64,000 bases of DNA from an uncultured Paracoccaceae bacterium (GCA_913060475.1 CAJXSD010000013.1:1-64000); one strand, 5' to 3'; shown: positions 1 through 9,031, counted from the stretch's first letter. Notes: a model not told the origin generated them from the sequence alone. Numbers and translations are program-made.

Positions 1-24
1 GGTCAGCGTTTGAATTAAGAATTC

Positions 25-51
25 GGGGCGGTTTTGCGGAAAAATCGCCCC
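25..51. terminator. Strong hairpin, terminator-like without U tract
   Basis: The arm GGGGCGGTTTT (25-35) pairs with AAAATCGCCCC (41-51) over 11 positions with one G-T pair and a 5-base loop. Neither strand has a clear T run after the stem, so it may end or stabilise a transcript entering from the left edge. This is judged only from the sequence. Confidence 0.4.
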
Positions 52-112
52 AGTTGTACATAGCGGATGGGGAATGACCTGTCTTTAAACAGATCGTCAC
101 TCCAAAGCGATC

Positions 113-135
113 CCTGCATCATGACCTGATGCAGG
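113..135. repeat. Perfect 9-bp inverted repeat
   Basis: CCTGCATCA (113-121) and TGATGCAGG (127-135) form a perfect stem around the loop TGACC. No T tract follows. It could be an operator or a structured RNA element; its role is unknown. Confidence 0.4.
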
Positions 136-600
136 TGAAGATGTGGGCAATTCACGTAGCCTTCGACTATCTGCCTCCCATCGCAAAGAAATCATGGATG
201 GTGCCGGTGCCTTTGTGACATCGGTTGGTGGAACCCAAGACGGTATTGTCAGCGTGGGTCAATCGCTCAATATCAACTTCTAATATACGACCGGGGCGCT
301 CCTGAAAAATGGGGCGCTCCGGAAACCCATGCGGGACCGCTTTAAGGACCAGTTTCGGATGAGGGTTGAAGGCTAATGTGCTGATATTAAGATATAATAT
401 ATTTCCAGATTAGCCCTCTGGGGGCACCATTTTTCGAAAGATTTTGTTGCCAGATTGCGAATCCGCGGGTGTTCTTGCTGCGTCGATGAGATGACACTGC
501 AGACAACAGATGGTCTAAAAACCCAAGTTCAGATTGCCGCCGCGCGCGAACCGTTGGCGACAGGAATTTACTTGGCAGGTTTGGGCGGGGCCATTTCAGC

Positions 601-852
601 GTGTTAGCAAGGGTTTTACCGCTAATGGTATCAACTTTGTCACTTTTGACCGCGACTTACGCAGCAGATGGCAAATCTGCGCTGAACCACATCGTGGAAA
701 ATGAGGTCGCCGCCGTCAGCAATAATTCTGATCATAAAGGTGCGGTGGTCACATTGATGCAAACCAATAGTTCGAAACATGCAAAAGACCTGATTTCGGG
801 CGATAAGAATATTCGCCAAGCCATTATTAAATGGGTTCTTGCAAACTTATAG
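601..852 (+). CDS. Possible small secreted protein, unknown
   Basis: Open frame of 83 codons starting with GTG. The first ~21 residues look like a signal peptide (hydrophobic core LPLMVSTLSLLTA, then YAADG), which supports export. The rest is polar with no motif I know. The start has only a poor ribosome binding site (GGCGGGG, about 10 bases upstream), and the upstream DNA looks degenerate, so this could be a remnant. No function is proposed. Confidence 0.35.
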   Translation: MLARVLPLMVSTLSLLTATYAADGKSALNHIVENEVAAVSNNSDHKGAVVTLMQTNSSKHAKDLISGDKNIRQAIIKWVLANL

Positions 853-935
853 GTTTCATCAAACTGCGCGTGTACATGTAAAAACAGCGGGACGTGTATG
901 CAAAGTGTCCCGCTGATTGTGTTTGATTTGCGTGA

Positions 936-1514
936 TTATGCCGCCAGATCCGCGATTTGTTTGCGGGCGGTGTCCCACGCGGCGTCTGCGCCGAATGCGA
1001 TTTGCTGCGCCGTGACGGATGTGACGTCTGTGATCCCGATGAAACCAAGGATGTGACGCATATAGCGTTCGGCGAAATCGATGTCCGACCCCGCGGCTGT
1101 GCCATCGGATGAAAATGCCAAAATGGCGCGTTTGCCTTGGATCAGGCCTTGTGGTCCGGTTTCGGTGTATTGGAACGTTACGCCTGCGCGTGCGATTTGA
1201 TCGATCCAGTTTTTCAAACGTGCCGGAATGTTAAAGTTATAGACTGGCACACCGATCACCAAAACATCGTTTACTTGGATTTCGTTGATCAGGCTGTCAG
1301 AGTAGGCAGCAATGTCATTTTGCGCCGCATCACGTGCATCAGCGGGGGTAAATACTGCGCCCAACCAATTGGCATCAATCGCAGGTGTGCTGGACACGTT
1401 GCGGGTGGTCACTGTTGTGTCCCCCAGTTTTTCGATGATTTCATCCATCAATTTTGTGCTAACCGCGCCTTCGGGTTTAATGGACGATTCAATTCGCAAT
1501 ACGTTCAGTGTCAT
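936..1514 (-). CDS. azoR: FMN-dependent NADH-azoreductase
   Basis: A 192-residue flavodoxin-fold quinone/azo reductase of the AzoR family, expected to be a cytosolic FMN enzyme that reduces quinones and azo compounds with NADH. Seen in the sequence: N-terminal strand plus SSIKPEGAVS phosphate-loop region (residues ~9-18), the PVYNFNIPARLKNWIDQI segment near residues 90-107 typical of the FMN-binding region, and a length close to the usual ~200. I chose the ATG at 1514 (MTLNVLR) because AGAAAGG lies 6 bases upstream; a start 7 codons earlier has no such site. It stands alone, with no regulator of its own visible. Confidence 0.88.
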   Translation of the reverse strand: MTLNVLRIESSIKPEGAVSTKLMDEIIEKLGDTTVTTRNVSSTPAIDANWLGAVFTPADARDAAQNDIAAYSDSLINEIQVNDVLVIGVPVYNFNIPARLKNWIDQIARAGVTFQYTETGPQGLIQGKRAILAFSSDGTAAGSDIDFAERYMRHILGFIGITDVTSVTAQQIAFGADAAWDTARKQIADLAA

Positions 1515-1724
1515 GTGAAACCTTTCTATGAACATTTGTAACCAACATATATCTGTGGATATTTGTTATTCAATGCGCGAAACTAAACAGCGGATGTGCG
1601 TAATCGCACATCATTTTGCTTGCCTGTTTCCTAGGGTTTATGCGGAATTCGCCCAGTTGTGGATTGCCCACGGTTGCGGAATGTGGCAAGACAGGATCAG
1701 CCAAGAATAAAGAGAATTTTGCAC

Positions 1725-2378
1725 ATGACTGATTATGCGACCCGCCGCACAATGATGGTAGATACACAAATTCGTCCATCAGACGTCACCAAATTCCCGA
1801 TCATCGATGCAATGCTGTCGGTGCCGCGCGAAAATTTTGTCCCACGTGACCTGCGCGAAGCGGCCTATGTGGGCGAATGCACGACCCTGGATAAGGGCCG
1901 CGTGATCCTGGAACCGCGCACATTTGCCAAAATGCTGGATGCCTTGGATGTTCAGAGCGATGAACTGGTGTTGGATATCGGATCTGGTCTAGGATATTCA
2001 TCTGCCATCTTGGCCCGATTGGCCGAGGCCGTCGTCGCGCTAGAGGACAATGCAGAACGCTGCCAAGAGGCCCAAGAAGCCTTGTCCGAATTTGGCGCTG
2101 ATAACGTGATTTGCCAAAACGGTGCCCTGCACCAAGGGGCACCAGAACATGGGCCCTATGACGTGATTTTCGTCCAAGGGGCAGTCGATCAAATGCCCAC
2201 GGCGATTTTGGATCAGCTCAAAGATGGCGGTCGTATTATTGCGATTTTTGCGCAAGGGGCCTTTGGTTCGGTCAAAATCGGCTATAAACTTGACGGCAAA
2301 GTAGACTGGCGTACTGTGTTCAATGCAGGCGCACCGGTTCTGCCAGGTTTTGAAAAACAACAAACGTTCGCGTTGTAA
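1725..2378 (+). CDS. Protein-L-isoaspartate O-methyltransferase-like protein
   Basis: A 217-residue SAM-dependent methyltransferase of the Pcm family. Motif I for SAM binding is clear (VLDIGSGLGYSSAILARL, residues ~83-100), followed by the acidic end of the next strand (VALED). The N-terminal part (MVDTQIRPSDVTKFPIIDAM) is the form common in alphaproteobacterial copies next to tolC. The region that in classical Pcm reads like an IGYGQTIS motif is replaced here by KGRVILEPRTFA, so repair of isoaspartate is a family-level guess, not shown. The start at ATG 1725 is preceded by AAAGAG. It probably forms an operon with tolC 38 bases downstream. Confidence 0.8.
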   Translation: MTDYATRRTMMVDTQIRPSDVTKFPIIDAMLSVPRENFVPRDLREAAYVGECTTLDKGRVILEPRTFAKMLDALDVQSDELVLDIGSGLGYSSAILARLAEAVVALEDNAERCQEAQEALSEFGADNVICQNGALHQGAPEHGPYDVIFVQGAVDQMPTAILDQLKDGGRIIAIFAQGAFGSVKIGYKLDGKVDWRTVFNAGAPVLPGFEKQQTFAL

Positions 2379-2416
2379 ACCCGCATAGGGTTCCGCGCAC
2401 AAGGGTAGGGATTGGA

Positions 2417-3817
2417 ATGTCTATGTCGATTAAGTCAAAGGTTTTGGGATGGGTTCTGATGGCAGGGGCGACCATCGCATCCCCTAGTTTGGCCGAAAAT
2501 TTGCGCGGTGCAATGACATCGGCCTATACCCATTCTGGGTTGTTGGATCAAAACCGCGCCCTGTTGCGCGCCGCAGACGAAGATGTCGCACAGGCCTTGG
2601 CAGCATTGCGCCCGATTGTGGGCTGGTCAGCGGGTGTGACGCGCAATTTTGATATGACGTCTGTACCGTCAGGGACAACGCGCGATGCCTCAACTGGGGT
2701 TTCAATTGGTCTGTCGGCTGAATTGCTGCTTTATGATGGTGGGTCCAGCAAGCTGGCCGTCGATGTGGCCAAGGAAACCGTTTTGGCCACGCGTCAAACA
2801 TTGGTCTCAGTTGAGCAGCAGGTTTTATTATCCGCTGTGCAGGCCTATATGGATGTCCGTAAGCAATCTGAAACCGTGGCGTTGCGCCGGAACAACTTGC
2901 GCGTCATTGAACAGGAATTGCGCGCCTCCCAAGATCGCTTTGACGTGGGCGAGGTGACAAAAACAGATGTCGCGCTGGCCGAAGCCCGTCTGGCGGCATC
3001 CCGTGCGCAGTTGGCCGCCGCCGAGGGCGCGTTGGACCAAGCACGCGCATCCTATCGCCAAGCGATTGGGCATAACCCCAATGGTTTGGATCAGCCGCCT
3101 GCTTTGCCTAAGCGTGCTAGCACATTGGCCGCTGCACAGGCGACCGCATTGCGCAACAACCCTGATATGATCAAATTACAGCACGAAGTGAAGGTGGCCG
3201 AATTGAACGTCGCCCGTGCCGAGGCGGCCAAGGGACCGAATATTTCCTTAAGCGGCAGCTATGGTCTGCGCGACAACAGAACCAGCGACGTTTTGGTGCG
3301 CAGTGGTCAAATCGGCGTGACAGCCCGCGGGCCCATTGCATCGGGCGGCCAGATCCCATCTGCCATTCGGCAGGCCAAGGCGGGCCTTGCGGCGCGGCGT
3401 GCGCAGTTGCACGTGACCCGTCATGCGATCGAACAATCTACCGCGACGGCCTATGCGCTGCTTGAAATTGCGCAATCCAGTCGTCAGGCGACCCAGCAAC
3501 AAATCCGTGCGGCGCAGGTGGCGTTTGACGGTGTCCGCGAAGAGGCCACATTGGGGGCCCGCACTACACTAGACGTGTTAAACGCAGAACAGGAATTGTT
3601 GGATGCCAAGGCGCAGCTGATTTCTGCCATTGCCGATGAGCAAGTCGCAGCCTATCGTTTGATGGCGGCGATGGGGCAGTTGACCGTCGATCACATGAAC
3701 CTGCCCGTGCAAAAATATGATCCAACCGAATACTATAATCTGGTCAAGGATGCGCCAGGTGAACACAGCAAACAGGGCCAAGCACTGGACCGCGTGTTAA
3801 AGGCGTTGAATAAATAG
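2417..3817 (+). CDS. tolC: TolC family outer membrane channel protein
   Basis: A 466-residue outer membrane factor, which forms the trimeric exit duct for type I secretion and tripartite efflux pumps. An N-terminal signal peptide (hydrophobic MAGATIASPSLA, cleavage near residue 26) is followed by two repeats of long alpha-helical, Ala/Gln-rich coiled-coil segments, as the family requires; conserved pieces include RFDVGEVTKTDVALAEARLA in the first half and EATLGARTTLDVLNAEQELL in the second. No inner-membrane pump or adaptor gene is nearby, so it may serve several systems. It is probably cotranscribed with the upstream methyltransferase and the downstream 173-residue protein. Confidence 0.92.
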   Translation: MSMSIKSKVLGWVLMAGATIASPSLAENLRGAMTSAYTHSGLLDQNRALLRAADEDVAQALAALRPIVGWSAGVTRNFDMTSVPSGTTRDASTGVSIGLSAELLLYDGGSSKLAVDVAKETVLATRQTLVSVEQQVLLSAVQAYMDVRKQSETVALRRNNLRVIEQELRASQDRFDVGEVTKTDVALAEARLAASRAQLAAAEGALDQARASYRQAIGHNPNGLDQPPALPKRASTLAAAQATALRNNPDMIKLQHEVKVAELNVARAEAAKGPNISLSGSYGLRDNRTSDVLVRSGQIGVTARGPIASGGQIPSAIRQAKAGLAARRAQLHVTRHAIEQSTATAYALLEIAQSSRQATQQQIRAAQVAFDGVREEATLGARTTLDVLNAEQELLDAKAQLISAIADEQVAAYRLMAAMGQLTVDHMNLPVQKYDPTEYYNLVKDAPGEHSKQGQALDRVLKALNK

Positions 3818-3856
3818 GCGCCGTGCCGCGCCTGTTTGGGATGTGGGGGATGCACA

Positions 3857-4378
3857 GTGCCGCAAAATGAACCATCACACAACACGTTACAGGCGCTGCG
3901 TCGGTTGGTCCTGGATGAGGTTGACACTGGAACGATGGAACCCGGCACGGCCCGTCTGGTTTTGGACCCCACGTTGCGTGTCGATACGTCCCCCTATGTC
4001 GATGCGACCTTAACGGCCAAGGTGGCCATGTTGGAAAATATCGTATCGCGCATTCATGGACCATGGGAACCCGATGGCATTACGGGCGAAGACCTGTCAG
4101 GTCACGATACCCCGCCCATGCCGCGCGGACAGGTCGCAGATACATCACAGACAGATAGCCCCGCGCAGGATGACGCTGGCCCAGCCGTGGCAGTGGATCA
4201 GCTAAGCCCACAAGAAATGGAAGTTCTGCGCCAAATGATTTCGGGCATCATCTATGATGAATTGTCAGGCGCCTTTGGCGAGGCAATCACCGAAAATTTG
4301 CGGCAAATGGTGCGCCGTGAAATTAAAAATGTATTGGCTGAAAAGGGCGTTAGGTCGGATCCCAACCGCCATTTGTGA
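3857..4378 (+). CDS. Uncharacterised protein downstream of tolC
   Basis: A 173-residue protein of unknown function. The GTG at 3857 is the chosen start because GTGGGGGA lies about 6 bases upstream; an earlier TTG has no site. The middle is low-complexity and acidic (DSPAQDDAGPAVAVDQ, residues ~95-110). The C-terminus is a predicted amphipathic helix region (residues ~115-165) with LRQMVRREIKNVLAEKG, a layout that recalls PopZ-like/DUF2497 proteins but without enough identity to claim it. It follows tolC by 39 bases and a convergent terminator follows it. Confidence 0.7.
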   Translation: MPQNEPSHNTLQALRRLVLDEVDTGTMEPGTARLVLDPTLRVDTSPYVDATLTAKVAMLENIVSRIHGPWEPDGITGEDLSGHDTPPMPRGQVADTSQTDSPAQDDAGPAVAVDQLSPQEMEVLRQMISGIIYDELSGAFGEAITENLRQMVRREIKNVLAEKGVRSDPNRHL

Positions 4379-4402
4379 AATTTGTGATCAATAAAAGAAA
4401 AA

Positions 4403-4420
4403 GCGCAGCCAAGGCTGCGC
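4403..4420. terminator. Rho-independent terminator, convergent genes
   Basis: GCGCAGCC-AA-GGCTGCGC forms a perfect 8-bp inverted repeat. On the minus strand it is followed by a T-rich run (TTTTTCTTTTA, 4402 downwards), a good terminator for the minus-strand gene ending at 4449. On the plus strand the T run is short, so it also gives a weaker stop for the gene ending at 4378. Confidence 0.8.
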
Positions 4421-4448
4421 CATTTTCGAAATTGCCATTTTGCTGGTT

Positions 4449-4769
4449 TTATGCCGCCTCGGCCTGCAGTGCTGCATTGCGACGTTCGCTTTCTTCGCGT
4501 GACAACGCGACAGATGTGCGAACACCCTTGGAAACGAATTCCATTAATCCAGCCACAACACGTTCGTTGGGGTCAATGCCTGCGCAAGACAGCACTTCGC
4601 GTCCGTCACGGGACCGTGCCCAACGGGCGATCTGCTCTGGTCCGTTTCCATATTTTTTGTCATCTGCGATTGCATCATCCAATGCCGCCAAAACAACAGC
4701 CGCAAAAAGTTTGCGGGCGCGGTTTCCCTGTTCGGCATTAAAAGCTGTCGCATCAACGAAATCATTCAT
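4449..4769 (-). CDS. Small conserved Rhodobacterales protein (DUF6280-like)
   Basis: A 106-residue soluble protein with no catalytic motif I recognise. Its well-kept segments (ARKLFAAVVLAALDDAIADD, RWARSRDGREVLSCAGIDP, GLMEFVSKGVRT) match what I remember of a small protein family found throughout Rhodobacterales, which I think is listed as DUF6280, though I cannot confirm the number. It is mostly helical, with one Cys in SCAGID. AAGGACGACGAG precedes the ATG. It is a single-gene unit with its own terminator at 4403-4420. Confidence 0.75.
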   Translation of the reverse strand: MNDFVDATAFNAEQGNRARKLFAAVVLAALDDAIADDKKYGNGPEQIARWARSRDGREVLSCAGIDPNERVVAGLMEFVSKGVRTSVALSREESERRNAALQAEAA

Positions 4770-4978
4770 CTCGTCGTCCTTTGTGTTCTTGTCTTTTAGG
4801 CGTGAAGGTGCTTATGCCTGAAAAGAACTGATTCGGGTAGATTTATTTTGCATGGCTTTTATGCAATTTTTGCATACCGCGGAATTATCTGCCCTTCAAC
4901 CTGCGGCTTGCCAAGTGTCTTGACCCAATATATAGGGTCGATATCACACTATTCAATGATCAAGATTAGGTTTTCGCA

Positions 4979-5542
4979 ATGCCCAAAATCAACGGTAATG
5001 AAATTCGTCCAGGCAACGTTTTGGAACATGATGGCGGGCTATGGGCCGCGGTCAAGGTGGACCATGTGAAACCTGGCAAAGGGGGCGCCTTTGCCCAGGT
5101 CGAAATGCGCAATCTGCGCAATGGGTCGAAATTGAACGAACGGTTCCGCAGTGCCGACAAAGTCGAGCGTGTGCGCCTAGAGCAAAAAGACCAGCAGTTT
5201 TTGTATGAAAGCGATGGTATGCTGGTGTTCATGGATTCTGAAACCTATGAACAGATCGAATTGCCCGCCGATTTGCTGGGCGATCGCCGCCCATTTTTGC
5301 AAGACGGTATGACCATCGTTGTCGAGTTTTACGAAGAAGAGGCGTTGAACGCCACTTTGCCACAGAAAGTGACCTGTCAGGTTGTCGAAACTGAACCTGT
5401 TGTCAAAGGACAAACCGCCGCCAACAGTTTCAAGCCTGCCATTTTGGACAATGGTGTCAAGGTGATGGTTCCCCCATTCATCGCGCAGGATGAAATGATC
5501 ATCGTCAACACCGAAAGCATGGAATATTCCGAACGCGCATAG
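4979..5542 (+). CDS. efp: Translation elongation factor P
   Basis: A 187-residue elongation factor P, which binds between the P and E sites of the ribosome and rescues stalling at proline runs. Three beta-barrel domains fit the usual length: KOW-like N-terminal domain (1-65), central OB domain (67-128), C-terminal OB domain (131-187). The tip loop reads [10 protein letters not shown] with the lysine at position 34, the site that is beta-lysylated in enterobacteria; no modifying enzyme gene (epmA, epmB) is in this window. It is a single-gene unit; a TATAGG -10-like element lies near 4929. Confidence 0.96.
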   Translation: MPKINGNEIRPGNVLEHDGGLWAAVKVDHVKPGKGGAFAQVEMRNLRNGSKLNERFRSADKVERVRLEQKDQQFLYESDGMLVFMDSETYEQIELPADLLGDRRPFLQDGMTIVVEFYEEEALNATLPQKVTCQVVETEPVVKGQTAANSFKPAILDNGVKVMVPPFIAQDEMIIVNTESMEYSERA

Positions 5543-5570
5543 ACGCTGCGTTTGAATGTCGAAATACGGG

Positions 5571-5594
5571 GCCGCTGATTATGTGATCAGCGGC
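5571..5594 (+). terminator. Hairpin at end of efp
   Basis: GCCGCTGAT (5571-5579) pairs with ATCAGCGGC (5586-5594) around TATGTG. A short pyrimidine run (TCTACTTTTG) follows on the plus strand. It overlaps the last codons of the convergent ygfZ gene, so the same DNA codes on one strand and probably ends efp transcription on the other. Confidence 0.5.
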
Positions 5595-6328
5595 TCTACT
5601 TTTGTGATTTGGATGCCGTTGCAGGAAATGCCGTTGCCACGGTCGAACCGCAAATAGCCCAAGGCCTGCGTCCCCGACGCGCTGGACACATATCCTGCGG
5701 GTTTCCCGTGTTCTGTGACAATTTCGCCTGACGTGGGGGCAGTCTGGGCGAATGTCAGACGAACCAGCCCTTTTTTCAGTTCGGTTTTATGTTTCATGCG
5801 GGCGGTGACTTCTTGTCCGACATAACAGCCCTTTTTGAAATTGACGCCGTTTAGGCGTTCGAACCCCATTTCCAGAATATAACTGTCGGTGGTCAGATCC
5901 TGTGGATAGTCTGGCACGCCTGCGGCAATGCGTCTGGCGGTCCAGTCGATGTTGGGCTGTGACAGGTCGCTGTCGCCATAAAACCGCCATCCCATGTCAG
6001 GGTGGCGCGGGTCCATTACCGCGCCCTGGGGGGCGTCATCCACACCGCGCGATACGATCATGTCGGTCAGGCCCAGCTGCACATCGGCGCGCAGCCGGTA
6101 CATGTTCAGCCGTTTCAAAATGTCACCCGCCAACTGTTGATGAATGTCCATCAAGATGCTGTCGCCGCGTTCAATCAGGAAAAAATCGGCCATGAATTTT
6201 CCCTGAGGCGTCAAAATCGCGCTATACACTGGGCCTTGGGACAGGCCGGACACATCATTTGTCACAAGATTTTGTAAAAATTTGATCCGGTCCTGACCTT
6301 GGATTTCAATTACAGATCTGTCATTCAT
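5579..6328 (-). CDS. ygfZ: Folate-binding Fe-S cluster protein YgfZ
   Basis: A 249-residue member of the YgfZ/IBA57 family, related to the T-protein of glycine cleavage. These proteins use folate in the assembly or repair of certain iron-sulfur enzymes. The family signature KGCYVGQEVTARMKHK is present near residues 170-185. The start at ATG 6328 (MNDRSVIEIQG) is preceded by AGGTGG at 7 bases; an upstream in-frame start would run into the divergent glycosyltransferase promoter. The gene is divergent from the glycosyltransferase and convergent with efp. Confidence 0.92.
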   Translation of the reverse strand: MNDRSVIEIQGQDRIKFLQNLVTNDVSGLSQGPVYSAILTPQGKFMADFFLIERGDSILMDIHQQLAGDILKRLNMYRLRADVQLGLTDMIVSRGVDDAPQGAVMDPRHPDMGWRFYGDSDLSQPNIDWTARRIAAGVPDYPQDLTTDSYILEMGFERLNGVNFKKGCYVGQEVTARMKHKTELKKGLVRLTFAQTAPTSGEIVTEHGKPAGYVSSASGTQALGYLRFDRGNGISCNGIQITKVEPLIT

Positions 6329-6391
6329 AATCACGCCACCTGATTGCTGCCTGACCCAGAATATAGGCATCCCCGTGCCCAAGGAAAACCC

Positions 6392-7072
6392 ATGACTGCA
6401 CCCGTTTCAGTGATTATTCCAACATTTAATTCCGCCGCGGTTTTGGGTAAAACATTGGAACCGCTATTTGCTGGGCTGCATCAGGGATTGATTTGTGAAT
6501 TGATCCTGACGGATGGCGGGTCACAGGATGACACGGCACAAATTGCCCATGATCTGGGCGCGGTTTGGGTGGCTGGTCCCCCATCGCGAGGGGGGCAAAT
6601 CAGCCGCGCGGTCGATGTGGCGCAGGGCGAATGGGTGTTGATTTTGCACAGTGATACGCAACTGCCCCGTCATTGGGTTGATCTGTGTTTGGCGCATATG
6701 GACAGCCCCGACGCTGGATATTTTGATCTGTCATTCGATCAGGCAGGGTTGGCGGCGCGTTGGACCGCCGCATGGGCCAATATGCGGTCACGGATTTTTG
6801 GGTTGCCCTATGGCGATCAGGCGCTGTTTGTGCGCAAATCCCTGTTGGGTGCGGTCGGTGGATACCCTGATATCCCCTTGATGGAGGATGTCGCCCTGGC
6901 CAAACGCCTCTCGGGCCGGTTGCGGCCCCTGCGCGGTGCCGTGATCACCCGCGCCGACAAATACCAAAATCGCGGCTGGGCCCGTCAAGGCGCGCGAAAT
7001 ATCACGATGTTGCTGCGATATCTGTGCGGGGCGGATCCGCAACGTCTCTTTGATCGGTATTATCGTGGCTAG
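6392..7072 (+). CDS. Family 2 glycosyltransferase, TIGR04283-like
   Basis: A 226-residue GT-A type glycosyltransferase. Seen: nucleotide-sugar binding start (VSVIIPTFNSAAVL, residues 6-19), a DGGSQDDT motif (~47-54), HSDTQLP as the metal-binding DxD-like site (~89), and the GYPDIPLMEDVALAKRL acceptor-side motif (~158-174). The short form with the PPSRGGQIS segment resembles the TIGR04283 group, linked in some bacteria to arsenosugar synthesis; no partner genes for that are here, so the substrate is unknown. AAGGAAAA precedes ATG 6392. Its stop codon overlaps the lolD stop in the palindrome CTAG. Confidence 0.82.
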   Translation: MTAPVSVIIPTFNSAAVLGKTLEPLFAGLHQGLICELILTDGGSQDDTAQIAHDLGAVWVAGPPSRGGQISRAVDVAQGEWVLILHSDTQLPRHWVDLCLAHMDSPDAGYFDLSFDQAGLAARWTAAWANMRSRIFGLPYGDQALFVRKSLLGAVGGYPDIPLMEDVALAKRLSGRLRPLRGAVITRADKYQNRGWARQGARNITMLLRYLCGADPQRLFDRYYRG

Positions 7073-7752
7073 GCCGGGATCAAACTGTGGTTTGACAAAT
7101 GAACGGCACGGTCCATCCGTTTGACCATTTCCGGATTATGTGTCGCGATCAGCGCGGTCAGGCCAGTGTCGCGCACAACCTGCATCAACACATCAAACAC
7201 ATGATCTGACGTGGCTTGGTCCAAATTGCCAGTGGGTTCATCCGCCAACAACACTTGGGGGTTATTGGCCAGTGCCCGACAAAAGGCCACCCGCTGTTGT
7301 TCGCCGCCCGACAGCTGTGATGGGCGATTATTTGCACGATGCGATAGGCCCACCATGTCCAACAGGTCGCTGGCCCGTTTGCGGGCCTTGGCGTCAGATG
7401 TCCCATCCGCCAATTGCGGTAACACGATGTTTTCGATGGCGGAAAATTCAGGCAACAGGTGGTGGAATTGATACACAAACCCGATGTCGCGCCGCCGAAG
7501 TGTTGTTCGTTGTGCATCATTTTTTGTCGCAATTTCAGCGCCGTTTAGCAAAATTGATCCACGATCCGGCAGGTCTAGCAAGCCCGCGATGTGCAGCAAT
7601 GTTGATTTGCCAGCCCCCGATGGCGCAACCAACGCACAGGTTTCGCCAGCGGCTAATTCCAGATTAACCCCTTCTAGCACACAGACAGCATTGGGCCGCC
7701 CTGCGTTATAGGTTTTGTGGATGTCACGCAGTTGCAAAACGGAATTATTCAT
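7069..7752 (-). CDS. lolD: Lipoprotein-releasing ABC transporter ATPase LolD
   Basis: A 227-residue ABC ATPase that powers release of outer-membrane lipoproteins from the inner membrane to the chaperone LolA. Walker A (APSGAGKST, ~43-51), Q loop (FVYQFHHLLPEF, a LolD-type sequence), signature LSGGEQQRVAF (~143), Walker B VLLADEPTGNLD and the H loop (ATHNPE) are complete. The start overlaps the end of the permease gene by 8 bases, so the two are translated together. It converges tail to tail with the glycosyltransferase. Confidence 0.94.
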   Translation of the reverse strand: MNNSVLQLRDIHKTYNAGRPNAVCVLEGVNLELAAGETCALVAPSGAGKSTLLHIAGLLDLPDRGSILLNGAEIATKNDAQRTTLRRRDIGFVYQFHHLLPEFSAIENIVLPQLADGTSDAKARKRASDLLDMVGLSHRANNRPSQLSGGEQQRVAFCRALANNPQVLLADEPTGNLDQATSDHVFDVLMQVVRDTGLTALIATHNPEMVKRMDRAVHLSNHSLIPA

Positions 7753-9031
7753 AGCGCAAAGCCTCGACAGGGTTTAACCGCGCGGCACGGCGGGCCGGAA
7801 AATAGGTCACCCCAAAGCTGAGCCCAAGTGACAAACAAACCGACCAAATCACATCGCCCGCGTTCAGCTGGGCCGGAACGGAATAAATACCACGGATTTC
7901 GGGGTCCCAGACGCCGCCCCCCGACAGGTAATTCACCACGGAAAAGATCGGATCAATATAGATCGCAAAGAGGCATCCCAAAACAACACCCAATAGGGTC
8001 CCGATAATCCCCGTGAATGCCCCACACAGGAAAAAGACCCGTAAAACAGCAGCTTGGGTCAGGCCCATTGTGCGCAAAATGCCGATGTCGCGCCCTTTGT
8101 TTTTGACCAGCATGATCAGGCCAGATGTGATGTTCAGGGTGGCGATTGTAACCAGGATACCCATGATGATCAGCATCACATTGTCTTCGACCGTTAGGGC
8201 GCGCAGATAGGATCCAGACGCGTTTTGCCAGGTCCAAAATTGGACGCGGGGACCGGTTAGGGGCTGCAATTCGTCGACAATCCGGCCAATGTCTTCGGGC
8301 TGGTGAACCAAGACCTCGATCTCATCAGCGGCGTCATCGCGGTTGAAATAATCCTGCGCCTCGTCAAAGGGTAGATAGGCCCGTGTTTTATCAATATCGA
8401 TGCGGCCCGCGGAAAAGACATAAACAACCGGATAGGATTTGACCCGCGGGCTGGTGCCAAAGGCGGTTTTAACCCCGTCCGGTGAAATCAATTTGATCGT
8501 GTCCCCAACGGATACGTTCAGCGATCGCGCAATTTCTGAACCAATCGCAATACCTTGGTTGAAATCCTGGATCTGGCCGAAACTGGTTTCGGGATGGGCG
8601 ATGCGTTCCAAATCCAACAAATCCGCATAATGAATGCCATAAACATCAATCCCCGCGTTCAGCCCTTGGTGATTGGCCATGACTTGGGATCGGATCAGGG
8701 GCGCTGCACGTTTCACATCAGGATGCTCACGCAGCACTTGTGCCAATGCGTCATAGTCGCGGATGCTGCGATCAACCGCCCCGGATGGGGTCCGCACGGG
8801 CAGGTGATACACCGTGACATGGGCATTCGCGCCCAAGATTGTGTCCACCAATTCGGCACGAAACCCACTGCGCACGGCCATGGTTGCAATCAGTGCAAAG
8901 ACCGCTAGTGTTATGCCAATCAGGCTGATCCATGTCATCACACTGACCCCGCCATCTGCACGTTTTGCGCGCAGGTATCGCCAGGCAATCATCATTTCAT
9001 ATCGCGCAAAGGGGCGGGCGCTTTGGGACAC
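7745..9031 (-). CDS. LolC/LolE family lipoprotein-releasing permease
   Basis: A 428-residue inner-membrane permease for lipoprotein release. It has the family layout: N-terminal RYLRAKRADGGVSVMTWIS and TM1 (~20-45), a long periplasmic domain (~50-270), then three C-terminal membrane segments (LTVEDNVMLIIMGILVTIAT; LRVFFLCGAFTGIIGTLLG; a last one before FPARRAARLNPVEALRYE). One permease gene instead of separate lolC and lolE is usual in alphaproteobacteria, where a homodimer is presumed. GTG 9031 is the start since AAGGAG lies 6 bases upstream. First gene of the lol operon. Confidence 0.92.
   Translation of the reverse strand: MSQSARPFARYEMMIAWRYLRAKRADGGVSVMTWISLIGITLAVFALIATMAVRSGFRAELVDTILGANAHVTVYHLPVRTPSGAVDRSIRDYDALAQVLREHPDVKRAAPLIRSQVMANHQGLNAGIDVYGIHYADLLDLERIAHPETSFGQIQDFNQGIAIGSEIARSLNVSVGDTIKLISPDGVKTAFGTSPRVKSYPVVYVFSAGRIDIDKTRAYLPFDEAQDYFNRDDAADEIEVLVHQPEDIGRIVDELQPLTGPRVQFWTWQNASGSYLRALTVEDNVMLIIMGILVTIATLNITSGLIMLVKNKGRDIGILRTMGLTQAAVLRVFFLCGAFTGIIGTLLGVVLGCLFAIYIDPIFSVVNYLSGGGVWDPEIRGIYSVPAQLNAGDVIWSVCLSLGLSFGVTYFPARRAARLNPVEALRYE

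Larger units (their letters stand above)
1..600. other. Weakly coding stretch, possible gene remnants
   Basis: No convincing gene is seen. Two stretches read like coding remnants on the plus strand: one open from the stop at 122-124 to a stop near 283, ending in a Gly/Val/Ser-rich tail (VGQSLNINF), and a 38-codon reading frame from ATG 491 to TAG 605-607. Neither has a clear ribosome binding site. The stretch also has two hairpins (25-51 and 113-135) and a direct repeat of GGGGCGCTCC near 293 and 310. It may be the decayed end of a gene that lies outside the window. Confidence 0.3.

Noticed and set aside
1137-1541. 134-codon plus-strand frame opposite azoR
   Set aside because: Cys-rich translation antisense to a recognisable azoreductase; no start signal.
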